Source: a bacterium (GTDB taxonomy: Bacteria; Electryoneota; RPQS01). From it: a stretch of DNA of 16,891 nt. A model generated the notes under the pieces. It saw only the letters and a program-made list of their open reading frames with translations. It was not told the DNA's origin and made no database searches. Position 1 is the first letter of the stretch; each line of letters starts with the position of its first letter. Location of the stretch: positions 1 to 16,891 of the forward strand of contig JAHIZR010000440.1 of assembly GCA_018814465.1 (NCBI GenBank). Direction: 5' to 3'. Of this stretch, positions 14,773 to 16,891 are shown in pieces. The position numbers were made by a program, and so were the translations under genes.

Positions 14773-15169
14773 GATTCTGACTCCTGATAATGAACGAGCA
14801 TTAAACTGTCATTATGGGTCGTCGGAGTGCAATATCGGAAAGGGCGGTGCATGTCCACGGCCCGTATTTGCTATAAGATAAGGTCGAGTCAAGTAGTATG
14901 AAATAGCTTCTCAAGAAAAAAACCAGAAAGATTCATGTCCTTTCGGCAGTTTCGATATAGATAATAGACCCGGTTTTTCTGAATGCTGCCGAGTCTCGGC
15001 AATCGTAAAAAATGCGGGAAGAGTGTGAATGAAATGTGACCTCTCCTCTCCTGCGCCTCATTTATAAACCGCCATAGTTAGGCATCATCCCCAAGCACTC
15101 GCTTCCCCAATCAAACGATCTCTTCACATTACGGACACTTTCACACGCACAAACATTGCCCTCAACCCG
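14773..15169. other. Intergenic region between the DNA polymerase IV operon and the secreted protein gene
   Basis: No gene is supported in these 397 bp. It contains a probable terminator of the upstream operon (14916-14946) and a 13-bp perfect dyad GCCGAGTCTCGGC (14988-15000). A TTGACT hexamer on the minus strand (14887-14892) could be the -35 of the secreted protein gene but has no good -10 partner. The rest shows nothing clear. Confidence 0.65.
14916..14946 (-). terminator. Probable terminator of the DNA polymerase IV operon
   Basis: On the minus strand CCGAAAG pairs with CTTTCTGG (one bulge), loop GACATGAAT, followed by seven T. It lies about 220 nt after the polymerase stop codon, the only upstream gene on this strand. 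Confidence 0.55.
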
Positions 15170-16405
15170 TCATCCCCTCAAACCGAAGGGAATCACATTA
15201 TAATCCGTCGGATTGCGAATCGATTTTCGCCCGGAACGCGTCAGCAAACCCGACGCATATCCGATCGTGGCCTCGCCGTAGCGATCCTTGATATCATCGC
15301 AGGTATTGGCCAGCGTGTGCAAATGGGTTTGCTTATCAAAAAGTTCCTGCTGTTGACAGCGCGTGGTTTTGGAAAGTCCGGAAACACTCACCCCGATCAG
15401 CCGCACCGGACGCGACGAATCATAGATTTCATAGAGCAGTTTCCGCGCGGCGGCGAATAGATCTCCTTCAAACCAGAGTGGCCGCGCGAACTTATGGCCA
15501 TGAACATAAGTCTCCATTCCTTTGTAGCGCAGCTTCAGCGTCACGATCCGTCCGGCGAATCCTCCGACGCGCATCCGCCGTGCCACCTTTTCCGTCAGCA
15601 TCAGCAGTCGGCCTTCGATGTCCTCTACTGTTTTCAGATTATCCCCGAACGTCATTTCATGTCCGACCGATTTCTCGTCAGGCAGCTCTTCATGAGTCAT
15701 CACACGATCGCTGCCGCCGCCCTGCGCGAGCGTTTTCAGCTCCGGTCCGCGAATACCAAACTTAGTCTTCAGCACATCCGCCGGATACGCCGCCAGGTCG
15801 CCGATAGTCTGAATCCCCAGCGCGTTCAAAACCGGCTCCGTCGCGCGCCCCACACCGATCAGTTTTCCTATCGGCAAATCTTTGTAGGCGGCCGCCACCT
15901 TGGAAGGGGGGAGGTAGAGGAATCCGTTCGGCTTGCATAGATCGCTCGCCATCTTCGCCACCATCTTGTTGGCCCCGGCGCCGATTGAAACCGTGATTCC
16001 TTCACTCTCGTATATTCGCCGCTTGATGCGGTGCCCCAAATCCTCCACGCTTGCATAAGACCACACCGTATCGGTCACGTCCAGACACGCTTCATCCACC
16101 GAGAGCATCTCCATGCGGTCGGTGTAGTCGAGCAGTATGTTTTTCACATTCTTCGAAATATAAATATAGGCCGAGGTGTTGCCGCGCACAAAAATCACAT
16201 GCGGACACAGCCGCCGCGCGTCCATCGCCGACATCCCCGCCCGCAGCCCGTAGCGGCGCGCCTCGTAGGACGCGGTCGTAATAATCCCGCGGCCGTTCGG
16301 CCCCCCGCCGACAGCGACTGCCTTCCCCTTCAGGGAAGGGTTATTGCGGACCTCCACAGCGACGAAGAACTGGTCCATGTCGGCATGGAAGATAACCTTA
16401 CTCAT
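15170..16405 (-). CDS. dinB: DNA polymerase IV (Y-family translesion polymerase)
   Basis: 411 residues. An error-prone polymerase that copies past damaged bases. The palm metal ligands are D9 and D11 (FHADMDQFFVAVE) and D104/E105 (LSVDEACLD). The steric-gate aromatic is F14 and the fingers contain TTASYEARRYGLRAGM. The thumb HhH is LIGVGRATEPVLNALGI. The little finger follows from about 230 (KSVGHEMTFGDNL). A clamp-binding motif QQELF lies at about 352-356, followed by a tail of about 55 residues with DDIKDRYGEATIGYASGL, so the motif is internal rather than terminal. ATG overlaps the upstream stop as ATGA (16402-16405), which indicates translational coupling with the DinB-fold gene. Family assignment is certain. 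Confidence 0.95.
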   Translation of the reverse strand: MSKVIFHADMDQFFVAVEVRNNPSLKGKAVAVGGGPNGRGIITTASYEARRYGLRAGMSAMDARRLCPHVIFVRGNTSAYIYISKNVKNILLDYTDRMEMLSVDEACLDVTDTVWSYASVEDLGHRIKRRIYESEGITVSIGAGANKMVAKMASDLCKPNGFLYLPPSKVAAAYKDLPIGKLIGVGRATEPVLNALGIQTIGDLAAYPADVLKTKFGIRGPELKTLAQGGGSDRVMTHEELPDEKSVGHEMTFGDNLKTVEDIEGRLLMLTEKVARRMRVGGFAGRIVTLKLRYKGMETYVHGHKFARPLWFEGDLFAAARKLLYEIYDSSRPVRLIGVSVSGLSKTTRCQQQELFDKQTHLHTLANTCDDIKDRYGEATIGYASGLLTRSGRKSIRNPTDYNVIPFGLRG

Positions 16406-16866
16406 TGCTCGTAACTGTAGATCATGATCGGCTCGATGCCGCAGAGTCTCAGGTATACGGTCAGCGCGCCGCGATGGTGCCAGTGCTCGTCGTTCAGAAA
16501 GGTCAGCATCTGCCAGGCCGGGAAGGTCATACCCCAGGCCTCGATCATACGCGCTAACTGTTCGTCGGTAAGGCCCGCGAAGATCTTGTTCGCTGCTTCC
16601 ACGTTCTTGTCCATATAGGCGAGCAGTTCGGCCTTGCCGCTGATTTTCGGTTCGGTCATGTTCTCCGGAGTCTTGCCGTCGCGAATGGATTCCAGCGCGA
16701 TCAGCAAAAAGTAATACATATGCACGACCGTCTCCGCCACCGTCCGCTGCGCGTCCGTCGGCTTGAAAGTCATTTTGTCCGCAGGAAACTGATCCACGAG
16801 TTTGCGGGTCACACCGAGCACCATCCGAAAATACCCGAACATGCCCTCTGCCATCTGCTTGTTCAT
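16402..16866 (-). CDS. DinB-fold four-helix-bundle protein (DinB/YfiT-like putative metalloenzyme)
   Basis: 154 residues, typical family length. Four predicted helices include VAETVVHMYYFLLIALESIR (His49) and NDEHWHHRGALTVYLRLCG (His128, His130, His131). These are the places where this superfamily has its metal-binding histidines, and DEHWHHRGAL is the most diagnostic part. In Bacillus, members are DNA-damage inducible; others are thiol-dependent transferases. It shares only the name, not ancestry, with DinB polymerase. ATG at 16866 is preceded by AAAGGA, 9 nt away. Its stop overlaps the start of the polymerase gene, so the two are co-expressed. The promoter is beyond the window end, so a damage-response operator cannot be checked here. 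Confidence 0.85.
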   Translation of the reverse strand: MNKQMAEGMFGYFRMVLGVTRKLVDQFPADKMTFKPTDAQRTVAETVVHMYYFLLIALESIRDGKTPENMTEPKISGKAELLAYMDKNVEAANKIFAGLTDEQLARMIEAWGMTFPAWQMLTFLNDEHWHHRGALTVYLRLCGIEPIMIYSYEQ

Positions 16867-16891
16867 CTTTTGCTGTCCTTTCGCTGTGGAA

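Noticed and set aside
14988..15000. SOS (LexA) box for the polymerase operon
   Set aside because: It is downstream of that operon, and the dyad does not resemble known LexA operators; the real promoter is outside the window.

Overview
The window looks like chromosomal DNA from an uncultured bacterium of the FCB superphylum (Bacteroidetes-related candidate phyla such as KSB1, Zixibacteria or Marinimicrobia). The main reason is the secreted protein at 13219-14772. It carries a signal peptide, a GEVED-type motif and a C-terminal 'YPNPFN' sorting domain of the type IX secretion family. The taxon itself cannot be fixed from sequence reading alone.

Region 1 (1-7544, minus strand) is a glycan-assembly gene set read from right to left: a SAM-dependent methyltransferase, a polyprenyl-phosphate type GT2 glycosyltransferase, a glutamine-hydrolysing asparagine synthetase, a GT87-like membrane glycosyltransferase, a large GT-C-like membrane protein with a TPR tail, and the start of a third GT-C-like protein cut by the window edge. 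The first four genes overlap by ATGA or sit 1 nt apart, so they are almost certainly one operon. The cluster probably builds or decorates a lipid-linked surface glycan.

Region 2 (7545-8416) is intergenic. It holds a tRNA-Gln(CUG) on the minus strand with a good promoter and its own terminator, a second terminator-like hairpin, and a full copy of an interspersed palindromic repeat of about 114-118 bp.

Region 3 (8417-10528, plus) is a cytoplasmic PAS/coiled-coil/PAS protein. Its C-terminal half is shaped like a histidine kinase but has lost the phospho-accepting His and the ATP-binding residues, so it is a likely pseudokinase. It is followed by 384 bp packed with more copies of the repeat.

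Region 4 (10913-12847, plus) is a PabB-PabC fusion for 4-aminobenzoate (folate) synthesis, apparently transcribed almost without a leader. Its coding sequence has absorbed three different repeats in frame: a 7-bp tandem repeat, a C/G-run palindrome, and a copy of the same palindromic family found in the intergenic regions.

Region 5 (13219-16866, minus) contains the secreted GEVED/T9SS protein and, upstream of it, a two-gene operon of a DinB-fold four-helix protein followed by DNA polymerase IV, overlapping by ATGA. Only promoters and terminators that can be read directly are listed. No CRISPR array, transposase or phage gene was seen.
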